A DNA stretch of 64,000 nucleotides from Pyxicephalus adspersus (lineage: Eukaryota; Chordata; Amphibia; Anura; Pyxicephalidae): assembly GCF_032062135.1 (NCBI RefSeq), contig NC_092859.1, forward strand, positions 70,150,115 to 70,214,114, read 5' to 3'. Both the position numbers and the translations under genes were made by a program. Each line of letters opens with the position of its first letter. Within the stretch, counting starts at the first letter, position 1. This document shows, piece after piece, positions 48,921 to 61,936 of this stretch. Below the pieces are notes generated by a model that was not told the origin of the DNA, ran no database searches, and saw nothing but the letters and a program-made list of their open reading frames with translations.

Positions 48921-49390
48921 GAAAGTATACATTCCATAAATATCTGATATTGCCAATCTAAATTATCATTAATTAAAAAGATTTTACATTTAAGAAAAGG
49001 GAACAAAAAAGGAAAGTGTGGGGAGGATAAGTTTAGGTTGCAAGTGAGCCGATTGTATAATGCTTTTAGTTTCACACCAGACCTAATGAGGTCAAATGGT
49101 CAAACTGGAGCTATCCCAATCTATAGGCTTGTAATAGTCTATCCATGGGGACCATATTCGTTAAAATTTAGTCATGGAATCGGTAAGAATTGCTCTCATT
49201 TTTTCATTTGTTAAAAAACAGGTCATTTTATGTTTCACTTGTGGTATTGTTGGATTAGATTTTTTTAGCTAGTACCATTTTTGCATATGTAAACAATTTA
49301 ATAGTTTGAATTGAGACAAGCAGTTGTGGTCAACTTGAGAAAAAATCTGGCTGGTGTAGAGCTGTGCCCAAAGGTCGTTCATGACTCCCT
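48921..49390. other. No gene recognised
   Basis: AT-rich, no recognisable features. Confidence 0.5.
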
Positions 49391-49870
49391 GTGTCGCACT
49401 TACCTCCTGCTCTCCAAACTGCAGACAAATCTCTCCAGCGCATGCGGGCAGTTCTGACTCTGGGCATGCCTCTGATCCCATGCTTTATCAGTTTCACTCA
49501 ATCCGCCGGCCAATCAGAAAATAGCCTCATAATCCTCCCTGGCTATTTACCTAGCTCACACACTTTACTCAGTGTTCGTATAACGTGTCACCACTGGGCA
49601 CCAGTGCTCGACACGAGCCTCTAGATATGTTGAGCTATTCTATGTTAAGCTATGTGCTGTACCAGTGTTCCTGTCTGTCTGTGGATATCCCTGAGTCACC
49701 TGTGCCTCCTATTGCTTCTGATGTGACCTATGTTCCCTGTGTCCACAGTGACCCCTGTGTCACTGGTGTCTTTCCCCTGGATCACTAGTAATTGACGCCT
49801 GGCGTGTGACCTGACCTCTCTTGATGGCTGCTTGCCTCGCCCCCGGCCTTCCTCGATTATCCTTCTGCTT
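49391..49870. repeat. Unclassified GC-richer segment (possible LTR-type fragment)
   Basis: The composition differs from the flanks and it is rich in CTGTG/CCTGTGTC words. The style resembles frog LTR-element leader sequence, but there are no paired ends and no gag/pol coding. Weak call. Confidence 0.3.
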
Positions 49871-51038
49871 TGTGATTTGGTACCATGTTTTGCCCACCTT
49901 GGTGTGCCCCACAAAAAAAAGAACCGGCATGTTTCGCAAGAGACCACTTCTTCAGCGAAAATATCATATATAACATTTTTATATAACCTTAGGCTATATT
50001 TTCGACCAGAATGGAATAATCTGTTAGGTAGACATCATACAACAAAAAACAGATTTTCTTCCCAAGGGGCTAGGTATGCCATGTATCTTCAATTGACAGA
50101 CCATGTATGTCCAAAATCAAAAGATCAGCAACCAAAAATGAAAGAAAGTTCCCACTTTCAGACCAAATCTTCTTACTATCTGAATAGTCCCATATAAGGA
50201 CCCTTTTGTGTGTGTATACAGATTTTACATTTACAGCACAAAAGCTGATATAAAACTGTCTCTGTCTTAGTTTTACTTTTATAATTGTTTCAGTTTAGGT
50301 GATGTCCTTCAGATGTAGCAGCAGTTGCCAAATGTTGGTTATGTTGCAAGGTAGTAATATTATTTTTCTACACCCATCAGAATATCCACCACAATCAGAT
50401 TCAAGATACAGCTGTCACTTGTCATGGCAGCTTGGATCAAAGTATTCTTCTTTATTCAAAGATTTTTATAGAAAAAGCCGTGTAATATCACTGCTAAAAC
50501 CAGTTAGCATTTGTGCTCATACAGTATATTACTAACAGTAGAAAACTGTACTGCATCCAACATTTAGTATAAATGGTGGCTGAACTTTCCAAGATTTATT
50601 TTAGTGATCTATTTATAACTTCTTTTACAAGCATTCAGACTTTATATTTGATCTTCTGAGTACCTCAAAGTATCTTACCAATGACAGATGTAAAGATATC
50701 CATCAGAAATGCTGAACTCTAGCCACAGACTTGCTTGCTGTGCTTACAAAACATTTTGGAGTTGGCAGTGGACCAAATGCTTTAATGCTCTGATCACATA
50801 CATCATTTCCACAGGGTAGTACTTAGAACGGTTAATAATTGACATAAATCTTCCAAACAAAAAGCATACCTTGGGAGATTAGAGATCAACAGTTAAGTGC
50901 AATTGTAAATGATAGAGGTAGTATTTGCAAAATAAGCTTGTGCTTTAGTCATTGTGAGTCCAAATTTTACTTGCAAAATGCTATTTTGGAAATTTGAAAT
51001 GCTCCAACAAAATTCTTTCTTTATTTTAGACTTTTCCT
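49871..51038. other. No gene recognised
   Basis: A phrase at 49927-49958 (CATGTTTCGCAAGAGACCAC then TTCTTCAGCG) resembles the 5' leaders of Penelope-like elements, but no coding part follows. The rest is AT-rich. Confidence 0.45.
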
Positions 51039-51250
51039 TAAAGTGGAACCTAAACTCACATTTTCATCTTGGGTTTATGAATGATGTAAATCTAAGTCTG
51101 TCTGATCTGTCTGGGTTTACTTTTCACCTGTTTTACTTGCATCTAAACCCCCTAAACCAGCGGTTGCCAACAGGTGGTCCGCGATAATGTTTTGGTGGCC
51201 TACAGAAAAATGTGGACATTATTTGAAATTTTAGTTTATAAATATTCTAA
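51039..51250. mobile_element. TTAA-family fragment followed by a hAT-like terminus
   Basis: TTAAAGTGGAACCTAAACTC at 51039 matches family C termini. CAGCGGTTGCCAACAGGTGG at about 51159 resembles hAT terminal repeats. Neither partner end is clear. Confidence 0.45.
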
Positions 51251-51576
51251 TAAATTCTTTCATTCTGAATGACAAATTTTGCCTTTAAATTGCACTAAAT
51301 TTAAAAACTATACTAGAGACGGAAAAACAAGGAAGGTGCAGTGTGACATCAGTGTAGTCTTAAGTTGTATGAGGCAACTGTTGCCGAGCCGTACGCTTCA
51401 GTATTGTTTCGACCATTACTACAGTCACCTCGCTCATCCGATACATTTATTTTATTTTTTTATTTCTCAGATGCTCTTTTAGGTAAGTATGACCTTACCT
51501 GTGTATTTTCTTTAACTGTTATATTTAATGCCATCAAATAGATTGACTATGATAACTATCATTTTTGTTTGGTCTT

Positions 51577-51896
51577 AGGCTATGTACACACATGCAATAA
51601 CTGTCGTTGGAAAGGATCTTTCACGATCCTTTCCAACGACTAATGACTGCACGATGCATGAAAGAGTTCTGTACATACAGCACCTTTCTGGTCTATGGAG
51701 AGGGGAGGGGGAGAACAATAAATTGGCGCCCCGCTGCGCTCTCCCCCCTTTCTCACTTCCATTACGATCATTCATCGTCCATCGTCTGTTGATCCGCCAA
51801 GATGGACGACGAGCGCTGTACACATGCCAGATTCTCCTCCAAAATCGGCACTGAGCCGATTATCAGATGAGAACCATTGCACTGTGTACCCAGCCT
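51577..51896. mobile_element. MITE with AGGCT...GTACACAC termini and strong hairpin
   Basis: AGGCTATGTACACACATGCA at the left mirrors GTGTACCCAGCCT at the right. Inside is a perfect 16-bp stem (51603-51618 with 51625-51640, loop 6 nt). 320 bp, no coding capacity. Confidence 0.8.
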
Positions 51897-52085
51897 TGGA
51901 TTCGAATTAAATAAACCCATATTAAGTGAGAAAATGCAAACTATTATAAATTTTGCATTTTATTAGTAATGACAAATGATATTAGTAACAATAGTAATTC
52001 TTCACTTAACCGTGAGCTGATCAATGAATCAGAGCCTCCCTAGTCCTTGTCAGGCACCATTAGGAAGATCATTATTTTATTAGGG

Positions 52086-52247
52086 TGTCGGCACAAAATA
52101 GGGTAACATCATGGATGAGGGTGACAATGCAGGGTATGGTGACAATGTAGATTAGAATGACAACACAATTTAGGGTGACAACACAGTTTAGAATGACATA
52201 CGGGTTAGGGTGACAACGTAGTTTCAGGTGACAACACAGTTTGGTCA
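52086..52247. repeat. 18-bp minisatellite
   Basis: GACAA/GACAT cores fall at 52123, 52141, 52159, 52177, 52195, 52212 and 52230, an 18-bp period with one 17-bp step. Units resemble GTGACAACACAGTTTAGG. About nine units, the leftmost degraded. Confidence 0.88.
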
Positions 52248-53229
52248 TATAACGAGCAGTGGAGCAAATTGGAGCAGGATTTTCCCTGGGAAAGTTGAAG
52301 CAGAACATAGATGGGGAAATTTGCTATTGCAGTACCCCACTCTCTCCTTTTTCTTTCGTGGGAATCTTCTAGATCAATGTGTTTCAATGGCAGTGATTGA
52401 TTCCCACAAGGGAATGTATAGGGAGAATGTCAGATTCCCTGTTTTAAAAATAAAGCCCAAAGAGTGATCATTCTAACAGCAGATCTAATGCTTCTCAAAT
52501 TTAGTTTTGAAGTTAGGTAAATTTTAAAAATATAGAAAAAATTATATGGAAGGCTCATTTAGTTCCCTATTGCTGTAATAAATTACATATTGTGTCATTA
52601 TTTACCCTAAAAATTCTATTCAACATTTATAACTGACGAATAAATGAAATTATAAAACAACATCTATCTCCTTTTTGTCTCTAAAATACATATTTTTTAT
52701 TAAGGAATTTTTAGGTAACTATAAGGTAAAGGTACTGTTTGAGGTATTAATATTTTATTGCTACATTTTAATGTGGGGGAGTGAACAGAAAAAGAAGCAC
52801 TGCTTTCATCAAGCAGTCCTTTTTTGTTTTCCTCCCTCAGCTTCACTTTTAGTTAATATTTGAGTATAGGTTTATAGTAAACATTTCATTTGATCACAAT
52901 TTAATGTTTTAAACAGTTTTTATGTTGAATTATTAGTAATGCAGTTAATGCTATGTTTATAGTGAAAATACATGTAATAATTACTTTTATTAGCCAGGTG
53001 AATGCAAATATACAATGACAACTAAATAACTGTAAGCACATTCCATGAGTTGATGGTTGATATTTTTCTTGCTGAATAATTCACCTTACTGTCAGGGCAT
53101 GCAGAAATTATTTCTAAAGCAGACTATCTAAAGTCACCAGTCATTAAACATTTAATAATAATCCTATATGAGGAGATAATAAACAAAGTGTAGGAATTGC
53201 TGGAGAAGTATGTCAAGTACCAGGCCCAG
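52248..53229. other. No gene recognised
   Basis: AT-rich, no recognised coding or repeat structure. Confidence 0.5.
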
Positions 53230-53960
53230 CCAACCCAGAGCAAATATGACACACAACTACCCATGAAATAAATTTTTTTTAAAGAGCCATAACTTGACAA
53301 CTTGTTGCCTCCTAAGGTAATCCAAACCAATAGATTTCTTGATTTTATCACTGAATACTTTATTGTAATAATCCAGCTCAACCACCTCAACCAAGCTCCC
53401 ACTTGACCCCACAGATGAGTTGGGATGGGAGGCGTAAGCACAAAAGATAGCGTAAACATAAAACAGAAAACATCTTATGACGTCAGAGTGCGGAGTATCC
53501 ATCCCATAGTGGGCTATTTTTGAAGAAGTAAAAAACCTTGATTTTTTAATTTTGTAACTAACATGCTGAAGGGTGCCCTGGTTGGCTCACTCAACCACAA
53601 ATCATTGGAAAAGGTCTCCAGAAGAAAGGTTTTCGGAAACATACTCCTAGAATGTTCTGAAAGACCCACCACTCTGATATTCAAGCGTTGGAGCTGATTT
53701 TCAGATTACTTCTGTAGCAAAGAAAGATGTTGTTGCAGCTGCTTAACATAGATATAAACTAGCTAGACAATGTCCTCCAATTACGTATTGCAAGTCTTGG
53801 CCTTAGTCATGTATCTGTTCAAGGCTCATCTAACAGCACTTCTTCAACCTTGGTTGTAGGTGCAGTTGAGAAAGTCTTAATAGCAATCAAGATTTTAGCT
53901 ACTGTCTGTTGCTTTGCTGATTGATCAACCAGGGGAGAGTCAAGATAAGTCGCAGTCGCA
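53230..53960 (-). mobile_element. L1-type LINE ORF1 fragment
   Basis: Minus-strand translation near 53710-53620 gives ENQLQRLNIRVVGLSE followed by PKTFLLETFSNDL, matching the coiled-coil exit and RRM start of L1 ORF1 proteins. Stops lie on both sides. ORF2 is not present. Confidence 0.6.
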
Positions 53961-55480
53961 AGCAAGGTAGGACCAGACTTACATGCCCCCAGTTTTTCTG
54001 CTGTTACTTTTCCAATTTAGTCCCTTTGTCAGAGCGTTTAAGAAGGGCCTTAGCTCAAGAAACAAAAGAAGCAGAGGGGATGCTAAAAATAAATAATTCT
54101 AGCAGCCTAGATCAGTGTATTGAAGTGAAAACGCAGAAGTTTAGAAATATATGCCCACTTCTTAACACACAGTGTCTTCCATTATTCATAAACATTATAA
54201 GTTCAACCAGAGAGACCCAATCCTATTCTATGGAACAACAAATAAAATGGACCTTTGAGCATATTTTATGGTATATCATGAGAATGATTGAGAATAACCC
54301 TCTTGTTATTTTAGTGGACAATGCTGTTTGATATTGTGTTACATATTGGTTTACTACTGTTTGCATTGTACTCCTTCTGTTGTCAATATTATTTTCAATA
54401 TGGAAATTATGTAAACACCTGTTATTTATCTGATGTTATTTACCTGTTATTTATCTGATGGACTGTACGAGTACATATGGACTCGTTATATGGAGTTCTG
54501 TATGGACTCAAGGGCCAGGATCCATATGTATTTTTGGTATTTCCCCCTCTGGAACTAGACCCCCCTAGCCTACAGTATATTCCTAGATGTTTAAAGCTTT
54601 TTTTCAAAGAAGTCCAAAACCTAGTATAACTTGTAAACTTCAGCTAGGTGCGTTAAAATAAAAGAGCTAGAAATACATTTGCCACATTTAAATTGTAGGT
54701 GTAGGCAAACATCTAGATGCATAGTTAAAAAAAGCATTTTTAATTTTATTTTATGAAGTTAGCAATACAGCTTGATCAAGGTTGTAGCTACATAGTAAAG
54801 GAGCAGCTACTTTCTGATGAGGTCATCTCGTTTCTCTCCTCTTGTTTATTTAGATCCATGGCATTGTGTTATTAATTTTAGCCTGATTGACCACGAATGT
54901 AAAAAAATCAAATTAACACTTAAAAATACAAAATAGAAAGTATTTTTAATGACTAAACCACTGGTGTAAATAGACACTTGTATAACTGCCTATATTTACA
55001 CTGTAAATATTTTGCACTGGGTGCCATGTTAGCTTGTGGACAATGCAACACTATTGCTAAACAGGGTTTATTCCTTCACAATGCCTTTTCAGTGCTATAC
55101 CAGAACATTTAAGTTCATGCTTGTCTTTATTGGCAAAATGTTTGAATAGAATTTAAATTTAACTTTAAAGTCGATCCTGATGTTTATATTTGCATTTATA
55201 CTTGAATATTTATTATAGAACCTACATGTTTACACCCTTTAATCCTTTATCTTGATCTTTATTAATGTTTCAAAAAAGTGCATGTTCAGTTAGGATGAAA
55301 AAGCAAGGAAAGAAAATTAAAACATTTAAAAGCCCCAAGCACTATATAGTTCAAAAGCAATATATATAATATGTGGGTTATTTCTATGAGATAGGAATAC
55401 ACTCTGTGTGAGGTCTTGTATTGTTCCCCTTCTCTACACTGCATCCATTGCTATTCTTTGTTTCTGTGCTGTTTCCTTTT
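53961..55480. other. No gene recognised
   Basis: AT-rich. The frame at 53921-54331 (136 codons) is mostly Lys/Ser/Asn-rich with no recognised domain; part may extend the L1 fragment. Confidence 0.5.
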
Positions 55481-55481
55481 A

Positions 55482-55690
55482 CAGGTAGTCCCCGAGTTAA
55501 GGACATCCAACATATGGACAACTCCTAGATATGAACGGAGATTCCCTGCTCCCTACTGTGCAGGACAAAGGCTTGATAGAGGGGAGGGGGTGGTTTGCAT
55601 AACTTGCGGAAGAAATCTTTTGCTAAACAGAGCTGAGGTTGCGGGTGATCTTAAGAGCTGAGCTGATCTGTAACATGTTGTAACTCTTTA
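55482..55690. mobile_element. Interspersed element with CAGGTAGTCCCCGAGTTAAG terminus
   Basis: The left end CAGGTAGTCCCCGAGTTAAG followed by GGACATCCAACATATGGACA is a widespread vertebrate repeat terminus. The right boundary is unclear, and the open frame through it has no domain. Confidence 0.55.
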
Positions 55691-55837
55691 AAGACCAAGA
55701 CAAACTCTGCAGTTGTTTCTTTTTACATATCAAAGCACAGCTTGCTTTAGAAGTTAATGAATGTCTAGGCTTTATAAAGTTATGTTTTTTTTTTTTTTTG
55801 CTTTCTTTGTGATTTACCCACAGTGAGGATTTAATTT

Positions 55838-56264
55838 AAGGCTGGGTCTACATAGACGTTTTTTTAAAAACACATGTAAACATTCCTATTGCGTTTATAT
55901 GCGTTTTTATGCACTTTTATTAGCGTTTTAAAGCTTGCCTTTAAAATGCTGTAAAATGTCTATGCCACGTTTTCCCGCGTTTTTCACGTTTTCCCGCATT
56001 TTTAACTAGTTTGCGAAAACTTCCCATTGAAATCAATGGAAGTGTTTACCCGCCTTTTCCCGAGTTTTTGGGCGTTTTCCAGCGTTAACCCAGCGTTTTA
56101 ATTTTTTAAACATTGCAAGCAAGGGTTAAGATAACTGTCATAAACGTACCTCAAGGAAAAGTCCTGGTGTAGATTAACCCATTGAAATGAGTGGGGATTT
56201 CAAACAAGGGCTTCAAAAACCTCAGGTTAAGTGCTGGGGAAACAGTCCGTGTAGACTAAGGCTT
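55838..56264. mobile_element. MITE with AAGGCTGGGTCTACA termini
   Basis: AAGGCTGGGTCTACATAGAC at the left mirrors GTCCGTGTAGACTAAGGCTT at the right. The interior has many GCGTTTT and TTTTCCCGC words, a compositional signature common to frog MITEs of this type. Confidence 0.75.
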
Positions 56265-57800
56265 ATACAGTAACTGACACCATGTTGCCCAATAATATGT
56301 TGAGACAAACAGCTGTCCTAATTGCATTTAATAAAATAATGTACTTGTTCGGACTTATTTGCAAATTTTATTTAGGAACAAATCCACATTCACTATCAGT
56401 TTGCCTATTTCCTGTTCTGCTTCCATTGCTATTCCTATACTCTGTGTTGCTGCTGATGCTGCCTATTCTTTTAGCAGCTTCCACTGGTATTGTTATCCTC
56501 TGTGCTTCTTTTTTTGTTATTAAAATTAACTGTGTTACTTCTCTTTCTATGCTAGCCGAGGAAATTGGTTAGGTATCAAAGCAGGTGAAGGTGAAGCAAG
56601 ATAAGGACATCTGCAATAATGTTCTAATAATATGTTACTTGATATGTGCTCATCCTCACTCATAATCAGAATGACCTACTGCTAACTGTCTGCCAATTTT
56701 TGACATTATTTAAAGTTATTCATGGATGTCCATTTACTTGGTGACATTTTGTACTGACCTAAATCTTTGGGGCTTGATCCAAATATATTCAGTGTCTAGA
56801 GATACTAAAGGTTTATGTTTGAGATCTTCTCAGTATATTGACCAGTAGAATTTCTTAGGACAGCATCCATCCAGACGCTGCATTTATTCGTTTTTACTGC
56901 AGCAATAAATGCAATGGAACAAATTGCAAATTGCTTTCTACTCATAATGTCCTTAAATGTATGGAAGTTTTAATTAACTTAAAATTTCAGTGTAAGTGCA
57001 GATGTAAAAAACCTCCTATAAATATACCGTATTCATGAAATATACTTAAATGTAATTTTAAACAGTATAGCAATCTCTCTTTCTACTAGACATCAGTATA
57101 TCTCCTGCATATGTGAGCAATGACGCATGGAACACAAGCACTGTGAGCCAATTGAGCTTTATTATTCAGGGTTGTAAACCAACGGCTAATTTTTTTATGA
57201 TCAGTAGACCTGAAATTCTGAACACCTAAATTTTTTTCACAGACAGACACGAGCACACTCCCCTGGTGATTACCTACTCTTTGGTGACTTCAAGGGGAAC
57301 ATAGGGACCTGCAGTGTGTCAGCATTTTACACCAGAAAATTTCAGTATTACACTATGCAGTCGAAATACTGTGTAAGAATTCTCCAAGAACTCCTAGGTG
57401 AATGCACATCTATGCAGCTGCAGTTCAGAAATGTATCTAACACACATATTAAATCAGTAAATAATGTCAGAAACTGTGTGAAATGCACCCATTATTACCA
57501 GAGCCTGCGTCTGAAGGGATAATTAATAGCAGCTAGCATTCATTTTCCGACATATAGCAAAATGTACAATTTTATGAGCAGTGTTAGGATAGTGCCCAAC
57601 ATATACTGGCCACTTACATAAACACATACATTGCAGTTAATATTAGAAGGTGAGAGTGTAAGTGGTGGTTTAGAGTTGAAGTGAATGTCCTTGGGGACAG
57701 TGTGCCAACCCTTTAGTATTCAATAGAATATATAAAATAGGCAGGAAAGAAAGAGTTTTTGGCAAAACAAGAACGTATTGATATAAGTGATACAGCTCAT
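56265..57800. other. No gene recognised
   Basis: Small frames (for example 56282-56572, hydrophobic) show no recognised domain. No repeat boundaries are clear. Confidence 0.5.
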
Positions 57801-57933
57801 AAACAACAATACATCACATTATAGTACTGGTGAGCCACCATACCAGGTTGTGGTTCCAAGCAGTAAAGTTTGGGCCCTGGAGGGCGCTATACATATACAA
57901 GTCATCTACCTTTGTATGCACATATATATCTTG

Positions 57934-57938
<5 letters not shown>

Positions 57939-57973
<35 letters not shown>
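57939..57973. repeat. (AT)n microsatellite
   Basis: About 17 uninterrupted AT dinucleotides. Confidence 0.95.
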
Positions 57974-57976
<3 letters not shown>

Positions 57977-58019
57977 TGTATTACTGCAGAAAAATGTCAG
58001 TTCAGGGTAACCGTTTTTA

Positions 58020-59667
58020 TACCTGATGCGTTTTGCCCATCGTCTTCTTCAGGGGTACTGGTACATCAGCACTTTATATGCATGCACATATAGTCTCTAA
58101 ATCTATAAACATATACAAAGACAATCGTATTAGTATTCTGTAAACAATCTTGAGTCCCGAAAAATAAAGTTCTTGTTTAAGTATGTAAAGTAGGTTGCAA
58201 TTGCAGCGGTTGATAAAAGGAAATAATAATTGATAGAGGGAATAATAATTGAAATTTTGCAAAAATCTGTCCAAAATATTATGTAGTATAGACATTTTAG
58301 TAGAAGTATGGAAGTAAGAATTAGGAATAAAAGATTTTTATACATAGTGATAGAGTAAACGAATGACTTACATGATATTGTGTGACTTGATTCAGTAGAT
58401 GTTGGTAATATTCCCATATTATTTCCAACATTTGGGGCCAAAAAGGCAGTGTTGTTTGAAAGAGAGTGCACATGGAAAGTGTACTTAAGAGGCATACTTC
58501 AAAATACGGAATGGTACAAGATTATCCATGAATCAGACATCACAAGATATTATGATGAATATTATGCACTTATTCAAGATGCATACACATTGGGTATCAT
58601 AGATACTCAAACCAAGGAATTTCTACACATCAAACATCTGGTAGTACCTACATTCTACAGTTTACCCAAAGTCCACAAAAATCTGACCAAACTACCGGGA
58701 CACCCAATTGTAGCACGGATTGACTCTATATCATCCAGGGCAATTGATCTAGAGGACACTTTCTTTAGACCACTTGTCACCCAATTACCATCACCTAAGA
58801 GACACTATTCAATTACTCCAAATACTACATGAATTGTCTGTCCCTTCAAAAACATTTCTGGTAACTGTAGACATTGACGCTCTGTACAGCAGCATCCCCC
58901 ACTGCTCTCTTGGGTACAGAGGACGCATCTCTCTCCAATTTATCCTAAAACTCCTCAAGTTCATTCTCGCCCGTAATTTTTTCACTTTCAACAACTGTAC
59001 CTATTTGCAATCCCAGGACAGGTTCTCAGGATTTTCTCATAAATATGTGGCAAACACTACACGAAAATGACTATAATCTCAAATTTACGTTCAATTTCCA
59101 CCCCCACCAAAGTTCCTTTCTGGACATATATGATAACATCTCTCACAACCTTCAGATTACTACTTCACTATACCATAAGAAACAGCAGGAAATACTATCC
59201 TCCATGCCCGAAGTGCTCACCCTAAATCCCTTGTCAAGAGCATTCCATATAGTCAGATACTCAGACTCCAGAGAAATTGTACTTCCAAAGATCCTGAGAT
59301 TACCTATCATTTCTCGCTTTAATTAACATCATCAACACATACACCAAATAATTAGGGGTCACTGGAATATCCTAACCACTGATCCAAACATCAATTCCAT
59401 TGTTGGTGAAAAATCTTGTATTACATACAGAAAGTCTAATTCCCTACGTGACTCTCTAGTCTCAAGTCACTATGTTTCCCAACCCCCTGTTACAGCACAG
59501 CCCTGATTGCATTGCTCATTTAAATGCGGTTCTTGTAATCAATGTGAATGGATTAATGAAAACCAAGCAATAGTAATACCCAATGGGGCGGTACACAAAA
59601 TTAAATATCATGTAAATTGTCAATACTCTGGAATCATATACCTCATTTCATGTCCATGCAAAGATTT
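58020..59667 (+). mobile_element. Penelope-like retroelement, inactive
   Basis: A leader phrase GATGCGTTTTGCCCATCGTC then TTCTTCAGG (58025-58053) is typical of Penelope-like elements. Coding blocks on the plus strand: LVVPTFYSLPKVHKNLTK and PGHPIVARI (58630-58725), then after a frameshift FLVTVDIDALYSSIPH (RT motif A, about 58855-58903), FILKLLKFILARNFFTFNN, then SFLDIYDNISHN and TTSLYHKKQ. A GIY-YIG-side linker FKCGSCNQCEW with IIYLISCPC lies at 59515-59660. RT motif C (YxDD) is deleted around 59030-59050, and the GIY-YIG catalytic part is lost at a MITE junction. Confidence 0.85.
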
Positions 59668-59825
59668 TATGCCCCTGATTCATCAATAAAATCCGCGCTC
59701 GCTGGAAGCGCGAAAGTACGCACGGCCATCGATCGCGGATTACCGCGGTCCGGACTCGAGTGTGTGCGTACACTCGCCTTACTGCCAGCCGGATTCCAGC
59801 CTTCACAATAGGGAGCGCGCATTAT
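59668..59825. mobile_element. GC-rich MITE-like insert at the 3' edge of the Penelope-like coding region
   Basis: It starts TGCCCCTGATTCATCAATAA and contains CGCGCTCGCTGGAAGCGCG, GATCGCGGATTACCGCGGTC and GAGTGTGTGCGTACACTCG, three small stems rich in CG. It ends near GGGAGCGCGCATTA. It differs sharply in composition from its flanks. Confidence 0.6.
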
Positions 59826-59863
59826 GTGATTATTCAAAAGTTTCTCACACAAAATGACTGTAT

Positions 59864-60008
59864 AATGTTTATATTTAGTTCATATGTTTTTGAAATGTAC
59901 TAACTCCATTACGATGTATATTCAGTTATTTTTTCAGATTGTAGAATGTTTATATTTGGTTCTTATGTACCTGAACTGTATTACCTTCATTATTATATAG
60001 ATTAATTC
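59864..60008. repeat. 81-bp direct duplication
   Basis: AATGTTTATATTTAGTTCAT at 59864 recurs as AATGTTTATATTTGGTTCTT at 59945, with continued similarity. It probably belongs to the 3' UTR of the Penelope-like element. Confidence 0.6.
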
Positions 60009-60105
60009 ACCTGTATATCAATGCATACTTGTTAGAAATCACTGTAAATAATGGTCTTTATGCAAACACCTTGCACTCCTGTCTGATCTTTCATACAGCG
60101 TGCAT

Positions 60106-60160
60106 GTGGAGATCCCTGGAACGCCATCCTATTTATAGAGGCGGCGCCAGGGATCTCCAC
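60106..60160. repeat. Perfect 14-bp hairpin
   Basis: GTGGAGATCCCTGG at 60106-60119 pairs with 60147-60160 across a 27-nt GC-rich loop. Unclassified. Confidence 0.7.
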
Positions 60161-61716
60161 TCCACTTATTGGATAACATAAATTTGTTGTATTTTACACT
60201 GACTGTCCAGGAAATTATGGACAACACCTCTCTGAATTGTACACGAGAACCTAAACCTATATAAATGCCTTGCTACTTGCACTCAAGAAAATTTGCATAA
60301 AATACTCTATCAAATGTGCAAAATGGAAATTTCTGATATTTAAGTTGGCTTTCGCAGGGTAAATGTAATACCTCAAGAACATTTGATCCTACAAACAGTA
60401 AAAAGGAAGATTTACTCAGAAGAGGAACCTAAACAATGGAAAAAAAATACTTTTAGGACATTTGCCTTTGCCAGGTGCGCCTTGAAGTAGCTTTTACATT
60501 CAGCTCAGTCACACAACTTATGTTCACAACTCCCAAAATAGCCCTTGACCCAATATGTAGGTGTTGCAATTTAGAACAGGAAATAATAGACCTGGCTATG
60601 AGGTCTGGCAGGAATGTCTGGATTTGAAATCTCAATATACTTTTCTCACTCAATTAGGCAAGTGTGTTCACATACAGTTTATAAATTTTAAATGTAGCAT
60701 TTTCCCCACTTACTTGTATTTAAAATGTTTTTAAACAAATGGGTGTTGAAAAGCTGACAGCTGAAATCACAGCAATAAGGCAGGAAACTGGTTAACTGAT
60801 TTGTGTTACTGTTTGATTTTCTGGATAGATTTTAAAGTCCTTCCTAAACTTACTACCATCTACTGATGTCATACATTTAATGTGGAATAATTCATTGATA
60901 TGAGAGTTTTTTCTCTGTAAGAACACAAGCCACTCATTACTTCAAGGTTAGAAGATCTGGCATCTTCATGAGTCACAGCCAAACAAGCTATTGTCCTCTT
61001 CCCAGTAATCTAAAATTATATTTCATGTATGAATGAAAAGCTTTTAATTCATCTCTCTCTGTTTCATCTGTCACTCTTTGTTGGATGATGCAGCTGCCTT
61101 GTCAGTCTGTGTTCTGTGTGTTATACTCAATATCATTTTACAAATGGTTTATCTCTAACTGATAAATTACATGATAGCCATGAGCAGGCCTAGCATGGCA
61201 CCCCTTATTGGGTAAATTTTTATTTAATATCATTAATATCCCACCAGCACAATTCTTGGAGCCAAGAGAAAGAGTGGATTTGGTTGGTAACCTTCACCCT
61301 CCCAAGCCATGCACCTTCCCTACTATTGCCCCACGGTAAACACAATTTTAGTGGAAAATAACATTTTCTAACAGACTAAATGAAATCTTCACTCAAAAAA
61401 GATTTAATTAGATTTCACAAGGAGGATTTAGAAATGAGGAATGATTATATGGACAAACAGGAGACACATCTGATCTAGCTGCACAATTTCACCAATCCAG
61501 TAGAAATCAGACTTCCCTATATCTTTCCTGGCCAAAAAAACAAAAACAGATACTAGTGTTACACTATACGCTTTAATTGAGGAAATGAGGATTCCCAGGG
61601 ATCCATCACAAGTGCATATGTGATAAAGGTGACGAAGAGGCCAGTACAGGCGATCTAGTGGCCAACACATCTCCAGGATAGCATACTTCCTATAACTTTA
61701 TGCCTTCTCTCTATGA
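60161..61716. other. No gene recognised
   Basis: AT-rich. I see no coding homology, RNA gene or repeat boundary. Confidence 0.5.
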
Positions 61717-61936
61717 GCCTAATTTATTAAAGCTCCAAGGCTACAGATGATACACTTTCATTAGTGAAGCTAGGTGATCCTGCAAACCTGAAATTGACTT
61801 ATTCAAAGTCATTTGTTATTTGCTAGTAAATGTTTTCAATCCTGGACCAGATCCATTCCAAGTTTGTTGGATCACCCAGCGTCACTGATGGAAGTGTATT
61901 CTCCCCAGCCTTGTAGAGCTTTAATAAATCAGTTCC
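61717..61936. mobile_element. Palindromic MITE family A, copy 3
   Basis: GCCTAATTTATTAAAGCTCC at the left and GAGCTTTAATAAATCAG at the right; halves are inverted copies as in 43881-44102, with more decay. Confidence 0.8.
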
